Origin: JASFBA01 sp034433695
GTDB taxonomy: Bacteria > Chloroflexota > Chloroflexia > DTKN01
Direction: 5' to 3'
Assembly (NCBI GenBank): GCA_034433695.1
Contig: DAOUAK010000053.1
Coordinates: 1 to 45,238 of the forward strand
DNA: 45,238 bases
Shown here: in pieces, positions 24,357-33,952 of the stretch
Layout of the letters: the number at the start of each line of letters is the position of its first letter
Position numbering within the stretch: the stretch's first letter is position 1
Position numbers and translations under genes: made by a program
The notes under the pieces: generated by a model
Database searches by the model: none
Told to the model about the DNA's origin: nothing
What the model saw: the letters and a program-made list of their open reading frames with translations, nothing else

Positions 24357-26180
24357 GTGGTCTCCTGGCTGCGCGACCGGGGCATCTTTCTCCTGGCCAT
24401 TGTCTTCCTTCTGGTCTTCCTGGGCCTCATTCTCCTGGCCGCTCTGGGGGACTGGGGAACGGAAGGGCTGATCCTTTTGAGCCTGGCCTCCCTGGCCGGC
24501 GTGGGGGCGTTTACCCTGGCGCTTCTGCGACTGGCCTATGTCCCCTCGCGCAATTGGGGGCGTGAGGTGCGCCTGAGGCAGACCGAGTTTGAGCAGGCCC
24601 GCGAACAGATCTTGGAACTGACCCAGGAACTGCGGCGCAAGGCCGACCAGTTGACCGCCGAGCGCGACCGGGCCGAGTTCCTGCGCCAGAGTTTCGCCGA
24701 ACTGGCCAGTTCCCTGCAACCGCACCAGGTTCTGGACGGCATCCTCTCCCGGGCCATCCGGGCGACGGGAGCCCGATGGGGCAGCATCCTCCTGCTCGAC
24801 GAGGAAGGCCGGCTGACCCGGTCTTTTTTCTCCCGTCCGGCCGAACGCTCCACAAACCGGCGAACGGCGAAAATCCTGGACCAGGGGCTGGCCGGCTGGG
24901 TGGTGCGCCATCGGCAGGGCTGCATCATCTACGACACCGCCCACGATCCCCGCTGGCTTTCCTTCCCGGAGGATCGGGAGCCATCCCGCTCCGCCATGGC
25001 CGTGCCCTTTGTCCGACGAGAGCGGGTGTTGGGCGTTATGGTGCTGACCCATAACGTGCCCTACCAGTTCGGCGAAGGACAACTGTCTCTCCTCCAGGAA
25101 CTGGCCCAGCAGGCGGCCATCTGTCTGGAAAATGCAGACCTCTATATCACCGCCGAGAACGAGCGGCGAAAACTGGCCGCCATCCTGGAGGGGACGGCCG
25201 ATGCCGTCGTCGTAACCGACCCGGCCGGCCGGATCGCCCTGCTCAACCGCGCGGCCGAACGCACCTTCGGCCTCTCCACCTCGGCGACCGGCCGGCCCAT
25301 CGCCGAGGCCCTCCCAGCCCTGTCCCCCCTCTTCTCCCGCGCCGTCGGCTCGGGCGAAACGGTCACCGGTGAACTTACCACCCCCGACGGACGGGTGCGC
25401 TTCTGTAGCCTCTCTCCGGTGCCGGAGGTCGGCTGGGTGTCCATCCTGCAGGACATCACCTACCTCAAAGAACTGGACCGGATGAAGAGCGAGTTCGTCT
25501 CCACCGTCTCCCACGACCTCCGTTCGCCGTTGACGGCCGTGAGAGGCTACGCCGATCTGCTGGCCGTCCTCGGCCCGCTGACGAGGGAACAGCAGGATGC
25601 GGTCGAACGCATCCGGCGGGCGGTGGAACAGATGAACGAACTCATCTCCGACCTCCTGGACCTGGGCAAGATCGAGGCCGGCATCGAAATGGAGATGGCG
25701 CCGTGTTCCCTGGCCGAGGTTGTGCTGGAGGCGGTGGAAACGCTTTCACCCCGCGCCGCCGAAAAGGGGCTGAACCTGACGGTCGAGGTCGGCCGGGATC
25801 TGCCCAGCGTCCGGGGAAACGCCGGCCGGCTGCGCCAGGTCGTGGTCAACCTGGTGGATAACGCCATCAAGTATACCCCTTCCGGAGGGAGCGTCCGCGT
25901 GCGCCTGGACCGGAACGAAAGGGAAGTGATCTTGAGTGTGAGCGACACCGGGATCGGCATCGCCCCGGAGGACCAGAAGATGCTTTTCCAGAAGTTCTAC
26001 CGGGTGCGCACACCGCAGACGGACGCCATCTCGGGCACCGGCCTGGGGCTGGCCATCTGCCGGTCCATCGTCGAGCAACACGGGGGACGCATCTGGGTCC
26101 GCAGTGCGCCGGGTGAGGGGAGCACTTTTTCCTTCGCCCTGCCCATCCTATCGGAAGAGGGGGAACAGGTCGCCGGGTGA
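24357..26180 (+). CDS. Membrane sensor histidine kinase (2 TM, GAF, PAS)
   Basis: A 607-residue kinase. Two transmembrane helices near the N-terminus (about 9-31 and 36-60) enclose only a few outer residues. A coiled coil (65-115) leads to a GAF domain (about 118-265), a PAS domain (about 280-385, ILEGTADAVVVTDPAGRIALLNRAAE), HisKA with FVSTVSHDLRSPLTAVRGY (phosphoacceptor His about 384) and an HATPase domain with NLVDNAIKYTP, DTGIGI and GTGLGLAI. It is a complete kinase with no attached receiver, and no response regulator gene lies next to it. GTG 24357 is chosen because of the AGAGAGG ribosome site and the mapped promoter. Its stop overlaps the region of the glycosyltransferase ribosome site. 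Confidence 0.88.
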   Translation: MVSWLRDRGIFLLAIVFLLVFLGLILLAALGDWGTEGLILLSLASLAGVGAFTLALLRLAYVPSRNWGREVRLRQTEFEQAREQILELTQELRRKADQLTAERDRAEFLRQSFAELASSLQPHQVLDGILSRAIRATGARWGSILLLDEEGRLTRSFFSRPAERSTNRRTAKILDQGLAGWVVRHRQGCIIYDTAHDPRWLSFPEDREPSRSAMAVPFVRRERVLGVMVLTHNVPYQFGEGQLSLLQELAQQAAICLENADLYITAENERRKLAAILEGTADAVVVTDPAGRIALLNRAAERTFGLSTSATGRPIAEALPALSPLFSRAVGSGETVTGELTTPDGRVRFCSLSPVPEVGWVSILQDITYLKELDRMKSEFVSTVSHDLRSPLTAVRGYADLLAVLGPLTREQQDAVERIRRAVEQMNELISDLLDLGKIEAGIEMEMAPCSLAEVVLEAVETLSPRAAEKGLNLTVEVGRDLPSVRGNAGRLRQVVVNLVDNAIKYTPSGGSVRVRLDRNEREVILSVSDTGIGIAPEDQKMLFQKFYRVRTPQTDAISGTGLGLAICRSIVEQHGGRIWVRSAPGEGSTFSFALPILSEEGEQVAG

Positions 26181-26188
26181 GGGTAGCG

Positions 26189-27412
26189 ATGCGCGTAGCG
26201 ATGCTGGCCCGGGCCGTCTTCCCGTTGCACGGCTATGGAGGAGTGGAGCGGCACGTCTTTCACCTGTGCACCCACCTGGCCCGACTGGGGGTGGAGGTCG
26301 AACTGTGGGTGCAGGAACCGGTGGGGCAGGCGGATGCCCTGGGGCCGGGCGTGCGCCTGCACGGCCGGCGCTACGACCGCACTTCCCCCTTTCTCCGCCC
26401 CGACTCCGTCCTGGGTCGGCAGATCAACTACCCCCTCTACTCCTGGACCATGGGGCGGGAGGTGGCTGAATGGGTGCGTGCCGGCCGGGTGGACCTGGTA
26501 CACGCCCAGGGACTATCGGCCTTTGGCTACGGCTGGCGGCGACGCCATGACCCCGCCCTGCGCGCCGCTGCCCCGATGATCATGAACCCGCACGGGATGG
26601 AGGAATACAAGACCCCCTCCCCGGCCAAACGTCTGGCCTATATCCCCTTCCGCGCCCTCTATCGTTACGGCGCCCGCGCCGCCGACCGGGTCATCGCCAC
26701 CGACGAATGTACTCGCTCGGAGGTGCCGTGTTACCTGGGGGTGGACCCGGATCGGGTGGTGGTGTTGCCCAGCGCCATTGCCGTGGAAGAGTGCCTCTCG
26801 CCGCTGAACCCGGAGGTGCAGGAAGCATTGCGCCGGCGGCTGGACCTGCTCGGCTCCCCCCTCATCCTCCTGAGCGTCAGCCGGCTGGAGCGCAACAAGG
26901 GCTTTCACCTGCTGGCCGAGGCCCTGGGGCGGTTCCGGGAGCACCTCCCGGCCGGATGGCGCTGGGTGGTGGTGGGCGAAGGGAAAGAGAGGCCAGCCTT
27001 GGAAAGCCAGGTCCGGCGCCTGGGGCTGGCCGGAGAGGTGCGCTTTGCCGGCCGGCTGAGCGATATCGAACTGCACAACCTCTATGAGGTCGCCGACCTT
27101 CTGGTCCATCCGACGCTCTACGAGGGAAGTTCCCTGGTCGTCCTGGAAGGGATGGTGCATCGCCGGCCGGTGCTGGCGACGCGGGTAGGGGGCATCCCGG
27201 ACAAGGTTTTCGACGGACGCAACGGCCGACTGGTGCCCCCGGGCGATGGGGAAGCGCTCTGCCGGGGCCTGCAGGACCTCCTCTCCCGGCGGGCGGAGTG
27301 GCCGGCGATGGGGGAGGAGGGGATGCGGATCGTGCGGGAGCGCTTCGACTGGCCGGCCGTGGCCCGGGCCACGGTGGATGTGTACCGGGAGATGCTGGTC
27401 CGGCCGATCTAA
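26189..27412 (+). CDS. GT4-family glycosyltransferase
   Basis: A 407-residue GT-B enzyme. The N-terminal acceptor domain has HGYGGVERHVFHLCTHLARLG near the start. The C-terminal donor domain has LLSVSRLERNKGFHLLAEAL, VVGEGKERPALE, and the E-x7-E motif in EGSSLVVLEG followed by RPVLATRVGGIPD and NGRLVPPGD. It probably transfers a nucleotide-sugar hexose to a lipid or polysaccharide; the acceptor is unknown. ATG 26189 is taken as start (GAGGG upstream). A 12-base duplication (GTAGCGATGCGC-like) offers alternatives at GTG 26177 and ATG 26201. It ends tail-to-tail with hypE, the stop codons overlapping by 4 bases. Confidence 0.88.
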   Translation: MRVAMLARAVFPLHGYGGVERHVFHLCTHLARLGVEVELWVQEPVGQADALGPGVRLHGRRYDRTSPFLRPDSVLGRQINYPLYSWTMGREVAEWVRAGRVDLVHAQGLSAFGYGWRRRHDPALRAAAPMIMNPHGMEEYKTPSPAKRLAYIPFRALYRYGARAADRVIATDECTRSEVPCYLGVDPDRVVVLPSAIAVEECLSPLNPEVQEALRRRLDLLGSPLILLSVSRLERNKGFHLLAEALGRFREHLPAGWRWVVVGEGKERPALESQVRRLGLAGEVRFAGRLSDIELHNLYEVADLLVHPTLYEGSSLVVLEGMVHRRPVLATRVGGIPDKVFDGRNGRLVPPGDGEALCRGLQDLLSRRAEWPAMGEEGMRIVRERFDWPAVARATVDVYREMLVRPI

Positions 27413-28416
27413 CAGATCCTGGGCAAAAGTTCCCCCGGCGGCATGTCCACCACCCGATGGCCGCCGATGGGGGTGCGGGCCAGCACCATTCCCGGATGCT
27501 CGGAGGTGAGCACGCCGATGCGGGCCGCATCCCTCCCCAGGGGATGGGCCCGCAGCGCCTCCAGCGCCGCCTCCGCCTCCTCCGGCGGCACAAAGGCTAC
27601 CAATTTCCCCTCATTGGCCACGTCCAACGGGTCGAAGCCGAGCATCTCGCAGGCGGCCCGCACGGCCGGCCGCACCGGGATGGCCGCCTCGTCCAGTTCG
27701 ATTCCCACGCCGGAGGCGGCGGCCAGTTCGTTCAGCACCGCCGACAGCCCGCCCCGGGTGGGATCGCGCAGGGTGTGGGTATGGGGCGCGGCCCGCAGGA
27801 GCGCCTCGACCAGGCCGTGAAGCGGGGCGCTGTCGGACCGAAGCGCGGTCTCAAAGCCCAGCCCCTCCCGCCGGCTGAGGACGGCGATGCCGTGGTCGCC
27901 GATAGTGCCGCTCAAGAGGACGACGTCGCCCGGCCGGCCGCGCTCCGGCCCCACCTCCACCTCCGCCGGCACTACCCCCAGGCCCGTGGTGTTGATGTAC
28001 AGGCCGTCCCCGTGGCCGCGCTCGACCACTTTGGTGTCGCCGGCCACCATGAGCACGCCGGCCGTGCGGGCCGCCTCGGCCATCGAACGGACCACCCGCT
28101 CCAGAACCTCCACCTCTAGCCCCTCCTCCAGGATAAAGCCGGCCGTCAGGGCCAGCGGACGGGCCCCGCTCATCGCCAGGTCGTTGACCGTGCCGTAGAC
28201 GGCCAGGGAGCCGATGTCCCCGCCGGGGAAAAAGAGGGGACGCACGACGAAGGAGTCGGTGGAGAGGGCCAGACGGGCGCCACCCACTTCCAGAAGGGCG
28301 GCATCGGCCATCTGCCGCAGATAGGGGTTATCGAGCGGCGGGATGAAAAGGGTACGGATGAGTTCGGCCATCATCCGGCCGCCGGCCCCGTGGGCCAGGC
28401 GAACGATTTTTTCCAT
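27409..28416 (-). CDS. hypE: Hydrogenase maturation protein HypE
   Basis: HypE dehydrates the carbamoyl group placed on its C-terminal Cys to a thiocyanate, the source of cyanide ligands of [NiFe]-hydrogenases. The 335-residue product has the AIR-synthase-like fold: AHGAGGRMMAELI at the start, STDSFVV, GTVNDLAMSGARP, VAGDTKVVERG, DPTRGGLS. The essential C-terminal tail PRIC is present. ATG 28416 overlaps hypD by 46 bases. The fold is shared with selenophosphate synthase (SelD), but the PRIC tail and the hypDF context decide for HypE. No hydrogenase structural genes are in the window. Confidence 0.95.
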   Translation of the reverse strand: MEKIVRLAHGAGGRMMAELIRTLFIPPLDNPYLRQMADAALLEVGGARLALSTDSFVVRPLFFPGGDIGSLAVYGTVNDLAMSGARPLALTAGFILEEGLEVEVLERVVRSMAEAARTAGVLMVAGDTKVVERGHGDGLYINTTGLGVVPAEVEVGPERGRPGDVVLLSGTIGDHGIAVLSRREGLGFETALRSDSAPLHGLVEALLRAAPHTHTLRDPTRGGLSAVLNELAAASGVGIELDEAAIPVRPAVRAACEMLGFDPLDVANEGKLVAFVPPEEAEAALEALRAHPLGRDAARIGVLTSEHPGMVLARTPIGGHRVVDMPPGELLPRIC

Positions 28417-29510
28417 CTTCTGCTCCCGAAGCGATAGTAGGCCGCACAGGCCCCTTCGGCGCTGACCATACAAGGCCCCACCGGATCCTGGGGCGTGCAG
28501 GCCCGGCCAAAGAGGGGACACTCGGTGGGGAAAAGGACGCCTCGCAACACCTCGCCACAGCGGCAGCCGGGAAGGTCCTGCGCCGACGGCACCTCCACCG
28601 GAAAGGCCCGCCGGGCGTCGAAGCGGGCATATTCGGGGCGCAGGTCCAGCCCGCTATCCGGAATCGGCCCAAAGCCGCGCCAGGAGGCCTCGACCACCCG
28701 AAAGACCCGCGCCATGGCCTCCTGGGCCGGCCGGTTGCCTTCCGGGGTTACGCTCCGCCGGTAGGCGTTGAACACCGCCGGCCGGCCGTCTTCCACCATC
28801 TCCACCAGCGCCAGAATCGCCTGGAGTATGTCCAGCGGCTCAAAGCCGGCCACGGCGCAGGGGATGCCGTACTTTTCGGGCAGGAAACGCCAGGCCGCAG
28901 CCCCGATAACGGTCGTCACATGCCCCGGCCCGATGATGCCGTCCAGCGCTACCTCCCCGGCGTCGAGGATGGCACAGGTGGCCGGCGGGGTCAGTTTGTG
29001 GGTACTGTAGACATAAAAATTCTCCACCCCTTCTGCTTCGGCCGCGAGGACGGCCGAGGCCACCATCGGAGCCGTGGTCTCAAAACCCACGCCGAGAAAG
29101 ATCACCGGCCGCCCGGGGTTTCCTCGGGCGATGTGCAGGGCATCCAGAGGGGAATAGACCACCCGCACGTCCGCCCCGGCCGCCTTCGCCTCGGCCAGCG
29201 AGGCCGGGCGGGCTCCCCGTTGCCCCGGTACGCGCACCATATCGCCAAAGGTGGTCAGGATGACCCCGGGCAGGAGGGCCAGGGCGATGGCCCGCGCCAG
29301 GTCCTCGGCGGAGGTGACGCAGACCGGACAGCCCGGCCCGGAACGCAGTTCGACGGTGGGCGGAAGGAGGTCCGGAATGCCGTAGCGCAGGATGGCATGG
29401 GTATGCCCCCCGCAGAACTCCATCAGCCGAATCGGCCGGGTGGAGCGGGCCTGGATGGATTCGGCAAGGACCTGGGCCAGGTCAGGATCCTGGAAAGAAA
29501 ACACCCCCAC
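28371..29510 (-). CDS. hypD: Hydrogenase maturation protein HypD
   Basis: HypD, with HypC, holds the Fe(CN)2CO group during [NiFe] cofactor assembly. The product (about 379 residues) shows LMEFCGGHTHAI, GPGCPVC, GVGFETTAP, and the Cys-rich C-terminus GCRCGEVLRG, CPLFGRACTP, GPCMVSAEGACAAYY that binds a [4Fe-4S] cluster. The start is uncertain: no ATG exists, and GTG 29510 (or 29504) gives the usual 20-30 residues before the first motif. An AGGAGGG sequence sits at the end of hypF, somewhat far from these codons. The 19 residues after AAYYRF are an unusual extension reading into hypE. Confidence 0.93.
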   Translation of the reverse strand: MGVFSFQDPDLAQVLAESIQARSTRPIRLMEFCGGHTHAILRYGIPDLLPPTVELRSGPGCPVCVTSAEDLARAIALALLPGVILTTFGDMVRVPGQRGARPASLAEAKAAGADVRVVYSPLDALHIARGNPGRPVIFLGVGFETTAPMVASAVLAAEAEGVENFYVYSTHKLTPPATCAILDAGEVALDGIIGPGHVTTVIGAAAWRFLPEKYGIPCAVAGFEPLDILQAILALVEMVEDGRPAVFNAYRRSVTPEGNRPAQEAMARVFRVVEASWRGFGPIPDSGLDLRPEYARFDARRAFPVEVPSAQDLPGCRCGEVLRGVLFPTECPLFGRACTPQDPVGPCMVSAEGACAAYYRFGSRRWKKSFAWPTGPAAG

Positions 29511-29530
29511 CTCCGAAAAAGGTCGGATTT

Positions 29531-31822
29531 TTACCCTCCTATGACCGCCTGTCCCAGCGCAATCCCCGCATCGTTGGGCGGCACCAGGCGGTGGAGATAA
29601 AGGCGAAAGCCGGCCTCCCGGAGTAGAAGGACCGTCTTTTCCAGCAACGTTACGTTCTGGAAAACGCCTCCGGAGAGGGCCACCTCGTTCAGGCCCGACG
29701 CGCGACGCAGGCGCAGGCAAACCTCCAGCACCATCCGGGCCACCGCATTGTGGAAGCGGGCCGAGATGCGGCCGGCCGGCACGCCGGAACGCACGTCCGC
29801 CACCACCGCCCGGAGAAGGGGAATCGGGTCCACAATCAAAGCCTCCGCCTCCTCTTCGAGGGCGAAGGTATAAGCCTCGCTTTCTCCGGCCTCGGCCATC
29901 CCCTCCAGTTCCATCGCCGCCTGGGCCTCGTAATTGATCGTCTGCCGGACGCCGGCCAGCGAGGCCACCGCATCGAAGAGCCGGCCCATGCTGGAGGTGG
30001 GGACGACGTTCAGGCCGCGCTCCAACTGGCGATGCAGGACGGCCCGCTCCTCTTCTGGGGCCGCCGCCACCGGAGGCAACTCCTCCCAGGGGATGCCGGC
30101 CGCCCAGAGATAGGCCAGGGCAATGCGGTAAGGCCGGCGGATGGCGGCATCTCCGCCGGGAAGCGGCAGGTAGCGGAGGTGAGCCGCCCGCCGAAAGGAA
30201 CGGTAGTCGGCGATGAGGAACTCCCCGCCCCAGATCGCTCCGTCCGACCCATAGCCGGTGCCGTCAAAGGCCACCCCGAGGGCCGGACAGTCGCCGGGAT
30301 GACCGTTTTCGGCCAGGCAGGCGGCGACGTGGGCGTGATGGTGCTGGACGGGGACCAGGGGCAGGCCGGACCGTTGGGCCCGTTCCCGGGCGTAGCGGGT
30401 GGAGAGGTATCCGGGATGCATGTCGCAGGCGATGGCCTCCGGCTCGATGCGGAAGGTGCGGGACAGTTGCTCGACCATCTCCTCAAAGAAGCGCAGCGTC
30501 TCGTAGTTTTCCATGTCGCCGATATGCTGGCTGAGGAAGGCGTAGCGCTCGCGGGTCAGGCAGAACGTGTTTTTGAGTTCGCCGCCGACGGCCAGCACGG
30601 GGCGAACGGCGTGGGGAAGGTGCACGGGGTAGGGCGCATAGCCCCGGGAACGGCGGATGGGGAGTTCGTTCCCCTGGAAGATGCGCAGGACGGAATCGTC
30701 GCAGCGGGCGTGGATGTCGCGGTTGTGGAGGAGGAAGGCGTCGGCCAGGCCGGACAGACGGACGCGGGCCTCGTCGTTGTCGGTGGCGATGGGCTCCTCG
30801 GCATAGTTGCCCGAGGTCATCACCAGGGCCAGGGGAAAGTCCTCGGCCGGCTCCAGGAGGAGGTAGTGCAGGGGAGTGTAGGGGAGCATCACGCCCAGGC
30901 AGGGGTTGCCCGGCGCCACCCGAGGGGAAATCGGGGCCTCCGGCCGGCGCCGCAGGAGCACGATGGGCCGCTCGCGGGAGACAAGGAGGGCGCGTTCCTC
31001 AGGAGAAAGGTAGCAGAGGCGTTCTACCGTCTCCAGGTCGAAGGCCATCAGGGCGAAGGGCTTGTCCACGCGGCCCTTGCGCCGGCGCAGTTCCTCCACG
31101 ACGGCATCGTTCTGGGCATCGCAGGCCAGGTGAAAGCCGCCCAGCCCTTTGACCACCACGACCTTGCCGGCCCGCAGGGCGGCGCGGGCAGCCTGAATCG
31201 CCGCCTCGCCGGAGGGGAGCGAAGAGTCCTCCGGATTGAGAAAAAAGACCTGGGGTCCGCAGACCGGGCAGGCGTTGGGCTGGGCGTGGAAACGGCGGTC
31301 GGCCGGATCGTCGTATTCCGCTTGGCAATCCGGGCACATCCGGAAGGCCACCATCGTCGTGTTGGGGCGGTCGTAGGGGATGTCGCGAATGATGGTGAAG
31401 CGGGGGCCGCAGTGGGTGCAGTTGATAAAGGGGTAGCGGTAACGCCGGTCGCGGGGGTCAAAGAGTTCCCTGCGGCAATCCTCGCAGATGGCCACATCCG
31501 GGGAAAGGGGCAGAAAATCGCCGGGACGTCCTTCGGAGTGGAGGATGGCGAAGCGGCCGCCGAAGAGGTCGGCCGGCGGCGGAAGCGGCTCGGCCGTCAC
31601 CTGCTCGATGCGGGCCAGGGGAGGGGCTTCCTCCCGCAGTCGCCGGGCAAAGTCCCGGAGGGCCTCCTCCGGCCCGGCAGCCTCGATCTCCACGCCGGAA
31701 GAAGTGTTGCGCACCCAGCCGAAAAGGCCCAGGCCGGTAGCGAGGCGATAGACAAAGGGGCGGAAGCCCACCCCCTGCACGACACCGGTGATATGGATGC
31801 GAACGGCCGCCCGTTCCGCCAT
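29531..31822 (-). CDS. hypF: Carbamoyltransferase HypF
   Basis: HypF makes thiocarboxamide on HypE from carbamoyl phosphate for cyanide ligand synthesis. The 763-residue product has the N-terminal acylphosphatase domain (GVVQGVGFRPFVYRLA), paired zinc fingers (CEDCRRELFDP, CTHCGPRF, CPDC, CPVCGP), the YrdC-like domain (KGLGGFHLACDA) and the Kae1-like carbamoyltransferase domain with HHHAHVAACLAENG, AFDGTGYGSDG and LSGGVFQN. Start ATG 31822 has GGAGG 8 bases upstream; a TTG at 31837 is in frame but less likely. It lies 37 bases after the permease gene in the same direction, so the hyp genes appear to be in the transporter operon. Confidence 0.95.
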   Translation of the reverse strand: MAERAAVRIHITGVVQGVGFRPFVYRLATGLGLFGWVRNTSSGVEIEAAGPEEALRDFARRLREEAPPLARIEQVTAEPLPPPADLFGGRFAILHSEGRPGDFLPLSPDVAICEDCRRELFDPRDRRYRYPFINCTHCGPRFTIIRDIPYDRPNTTMVAFRMCPDCQAEYDDPADRRFHAQPNACPVCGPQVFFLNPEDSSLPSGEAAIQAARAALRAGKVVVVKGLGGFHLACDAQNDAVVEELRRRKGRVDKPFALMAFDLETVERLCYLSPEERALLVSRERPIVLLRRRPEAPISPRVAPGNPCLGVMLPYTPLHYLLLEPAEDFPLALVMTSGNYAEEPIATDNDEARVRLSGLADAFLLHNRDIHARCDDSVLRIFQGNELPIRRSRGYAPYPVHLPHAVRPVLAVGGELKNTFCLTRERYAFLSQHIGDMENYETLRFFEEMVEQLSRTFRIEPEAIACDMHPGYLSTRYARERAQRSGLPLVPVQHHHAHVAACLAENGHPGDCPALGVAFDGTGYGSDGAIWGGEFLIADYRSFRRAAHLRYLPLPGGDAAIRRPYRIALAYLWAAGIPWEELPPVAAAPEEERAVLHRQLERGLNVVPTSSMGRLFDAVASLAGVRQTINYEAQAAMELEGMAEAGESEAYTFALEEEAEALIVDPIPLLRAVVADVRSGVPAGRISARFHNAVARMVLEVCLRLRRASGLNEVALSGGVFQNVTLLEKTVLLLREAGFRLYLHRLVPPNDAGIALGQAVIGG

Positions 31823-31859
31823 TCTCAACGCCTCCAAAGCCCCACCGAGGAGGGCCTCC

Positions 31860-32843
31860 CTACTCCCGCTTCGGCACCTTTCCCAGCCCGGCCGGCGGCA
31901 CCGTCTGGAGCATCTGGATGGTGCGGGTCAGCACCCGGCGTAGCCCCGGCGGCAGACAGCCGAGCAGCCGGTTCATCCAGTCGGCGCCGCTTACGGTCAC
32001 CAGGAGCAGGGTCAGGATCATCAGCGGGAAAGGCAGGGTGGGGAAGACCTGGGTCGGCACGTTGGGCATGGCGCTCTGGAGGTTGGTCGCCACCGTCTGC
32101 AAGGCGACGAAGAAATAGGCCCCCAGCGCCGCCCGAATGGGATGCCAGTTACCGAAGATGACAATGGCCAGGGCGATCCAGCCGATTCCCTCGAACTTCT
32201 GGCGGGCCCAGCCCGGAGCCACCAGGAGCGAGAAGGCCGCTCCTCCCAACCCCACCAGGGCTCCACCGAGGAGGGTATAGAAGTAACGCATCCGGATGAC
32301 ATCGGCCCCCCGGGCATAGGCCGCGGCCGGCTGTTCGCCCAGCCCCTGGAGCATCAGCCCCGGCCTTGTTTTGAACATAAATACCCAGACCAGCACGACG
32401 GCCACCAGACTTAGATAGACCAGCGGGTCCTGATCGAAGAGGATCCTCCCGACCACCGGCCATTCGGACAGGACGGGAATCGGGGTATGGGGCACCTGCG
32501 GCCCCGGCACGCGCACGTAGGGGTTGCCCAGCACATAGGCCAGGTCGCGGGTCAGGAGGGTCAGCACGAAGCCGGTGGCCACCTGGGGAAGGCGTAGCGT
32601 CAGGCTGGCCAGGGCGATAATCCCGGCGACCAGCGCCCCGACCAGCATGGCCGCCAGGATGCCGGGGACGACGCTTCCCGTATGCAGGGCGACGGCAAAG
32701 CCGGCCATCGCCGAAAGGAGGATGGTCCCGTCCAGGGAAAGGTTGATGACGCCGGCCTTTTCCGTAATCGTTTCGCCCAGTACGGCGAAGAGCACCGGAG
32801 GGGCCGCCGCCAGGACCGAAGCCAGAAAGATCGTCAGGTCCAT
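31860..32843 (-). CDS. ABC transporter permease, BMP/nucleoside type (second permease)
   Basis: A 327-residue integral membrane protein with about 8-9 hydrophobic helices. It carries the family start LGETITEKAGVINLSLDGTILLSAMAGF, which is typical of the second permease of nucleoside/BMP-type ABC importers (YufQ/NupQ-like). It pairs with the permease encoded 14 bases upstream in the transcript and with the ATPase before that. The C-terminal tail past the last helix is basic. The transported compound is probably a nucleoside or similar, judged from family only. Confidence 0.88.
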   Translation of the reverse strand: MDLTIFLASVLAAAPPVLFAVLGETITEKAGVINLSLDGTILLSAMAGFAVALHTGSVVPGILAAMLVGALVAGIIALASLTLRLPQVATGFVLTLLTRDLAYVLGNPYVRVPGPQVPHTPIPVLSEWPVVGRILFDQDPLVYLSLVAVVLVWVFMFKTRPGLMLQGLGEQPAAAYARGADVIRMRYFYTLLGGALVGLGGAAFSLLVAPGWARQKFEGIGWIALAIVIFGNWHPIRAALGAYFFVALQTVATNLQSAMPNVPTQVFPTLPFPLMILTLLLVTVSGADWMNRLLGCLPPGLRRVLTRTIQMLQTVPPAGLGKVPKRE

Positions 32844-32857
32844 TTCGCCGCCCTCGC

Positions 32858-33952
32858 CTATTCCGCCGCCGGCTCCTCGTCGGCAGGAAGCCGGGCCTTT
32901 TCGGCCCTCTTCTCCCGGAGATGCCGTTGCAACCCCTGGGTGAGGAGCACCGAGAGCACCAGCAGGCCCTGGATGGCGCTGCCCACCGCCGAATCCAGTT
33001 GCTTTTCGTAGACCAGTTCCAGGCTGCCCATCGAGATGGCGGCAAAGAAGAAGGAGATCGGCAGGACCCAGACGGCGTTCAGGCCGGCCAGGAGCACCAC
33101 CAGGATGGCCAGGAAGCCATAACCGCTGGAGATCAGCGGAAAGAGGTTGTGGCGGGCGCTGGCTCCCACCACCAAAATCCAGCCGGCCAGGCCGGCCAGC
33201 GCCCCGCAGAGGGCAAAGGCGGCCAGGAGGTAACGGTTGACCGGCACGCCCAGAAGGTAGGCCGAGCGCAAATTTTTGCCGATCGCCTTGAAACGCAGCC
33301 CGAAATACGTGCCCCCCAGGGCGACGCCCACCAGCACCAGGGCAACGAGCGCCAGCCCGAGTTCCACAGGGCTGACGGCAAAGCCGGGAAAGGCGGGCAA
33401 CCAGAGGGAAGGAGGGAAGGGGACGGTCCCGCTGGTGGTGCCGGTGCCCGGCCGGCTCCAGGGGCCGGTCACCAGATACACCACAAGGCTTCCGGCGACA
33501 AAGTTCAGCCCCAGCCCGCCGAAGATCTCGCTGACATTGCCGTAGAGGCGGAGCAGTCCGGCCAGGGTCGCCCAGAGCATCCCCCCGACGATGCCGGAGA
33601 GCGCTCCCAGGACCAGGGCCAGGGGCGGGGGAAGGAGGTCCTGGACCAGACGCAGCATCCCGGTGGCAAAGACGGCGCCCATGACGATCTGGCCTTCGAT
33701 GCCGATATTCCACAGCCCGGCCGAATAGGTCAGAAGCAAACCGGCCGAGCAGAGGAGGACCGGCACCCAGGCCGTCAGCACCGCCGCCAGGTCGCCCGGC
33801 GTCCCCAGGGCGCCGCTGAAGAGGAGAACGACCGCCTCCAGCGGCGAGGTGCCCAGGGCCACCAGGACGAGGGCACTCAGGAAAAGGGCCAGGACGATGC
33901 CCATCAGGCGCAGAAGCCAATCCTGCGTGCGGAAGTCCGCCTTTTCCGTCAT
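32858..33952 (-). CDS. ABC transporter permease, BMP/nucleoside type (first permease)
   Basis: A 364-residue multi-helix protein of the YufP/NupP type. After an N-terminal helix (LMGIVLALFLSALVLVAL) it shows TYSAGLWNIGIEGQIVMGAVFA, the conserved loop, and NFVAGSLVVYLVTGPW. The C-terminus is charged (EKRAEKARLPADEEPAAE). ATG 33952 overlaps the ATPase stop by 4 bases (ATGA type), showing strict translational coupling. Confidence 0.88.
   Translation of the reverse strand: MTEKADFRTQDWLLRLMGIVLALFLSALVLVALGTSPLEAVVLLFSGALGTPGDLAAVLTAWVPVLLCSAGLLLTYSAGLWNIGIEGQIVMGAVFATGMLRLVQDLLPPPLALVLGALSGIVGGMLWATLAGLLRLYGNVSEIFGGLGLNFVAGSLVVYLVTGPWSRPGTGTTSGTVPFPPSLWLPAFPGFAVSPVELGLALVALVLVGVALGGTYFGLRFKAIGKNLRSAYLLGVPVNRYLLAAFALCGALAGLAGWILVVGASARHNLFPLISSGYGFLAILVVLLAGLNAVWVLPISFFFAAISMGSLELVYEKQLDSAVGSAIQGLLVLSVLLTQGLQRHLREKRAEKARLPADEEPAAE

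Noticed and set aside
27409..28416. Selenophosphate synthase (selD) to go with the HdrA selenoprotein
   Set aside because: The fold is shared, but the PRIC C-terminus and the hypD/hypF neighbours identify HypE.
29750..32161. 803-codon open frame on the + strand
   Set aside because: It lies antisense to hypF and the permease gene, which show full family motifs. The product is a Gly/Val/His/Asp-rich shadow typical of GC-rich DNA.
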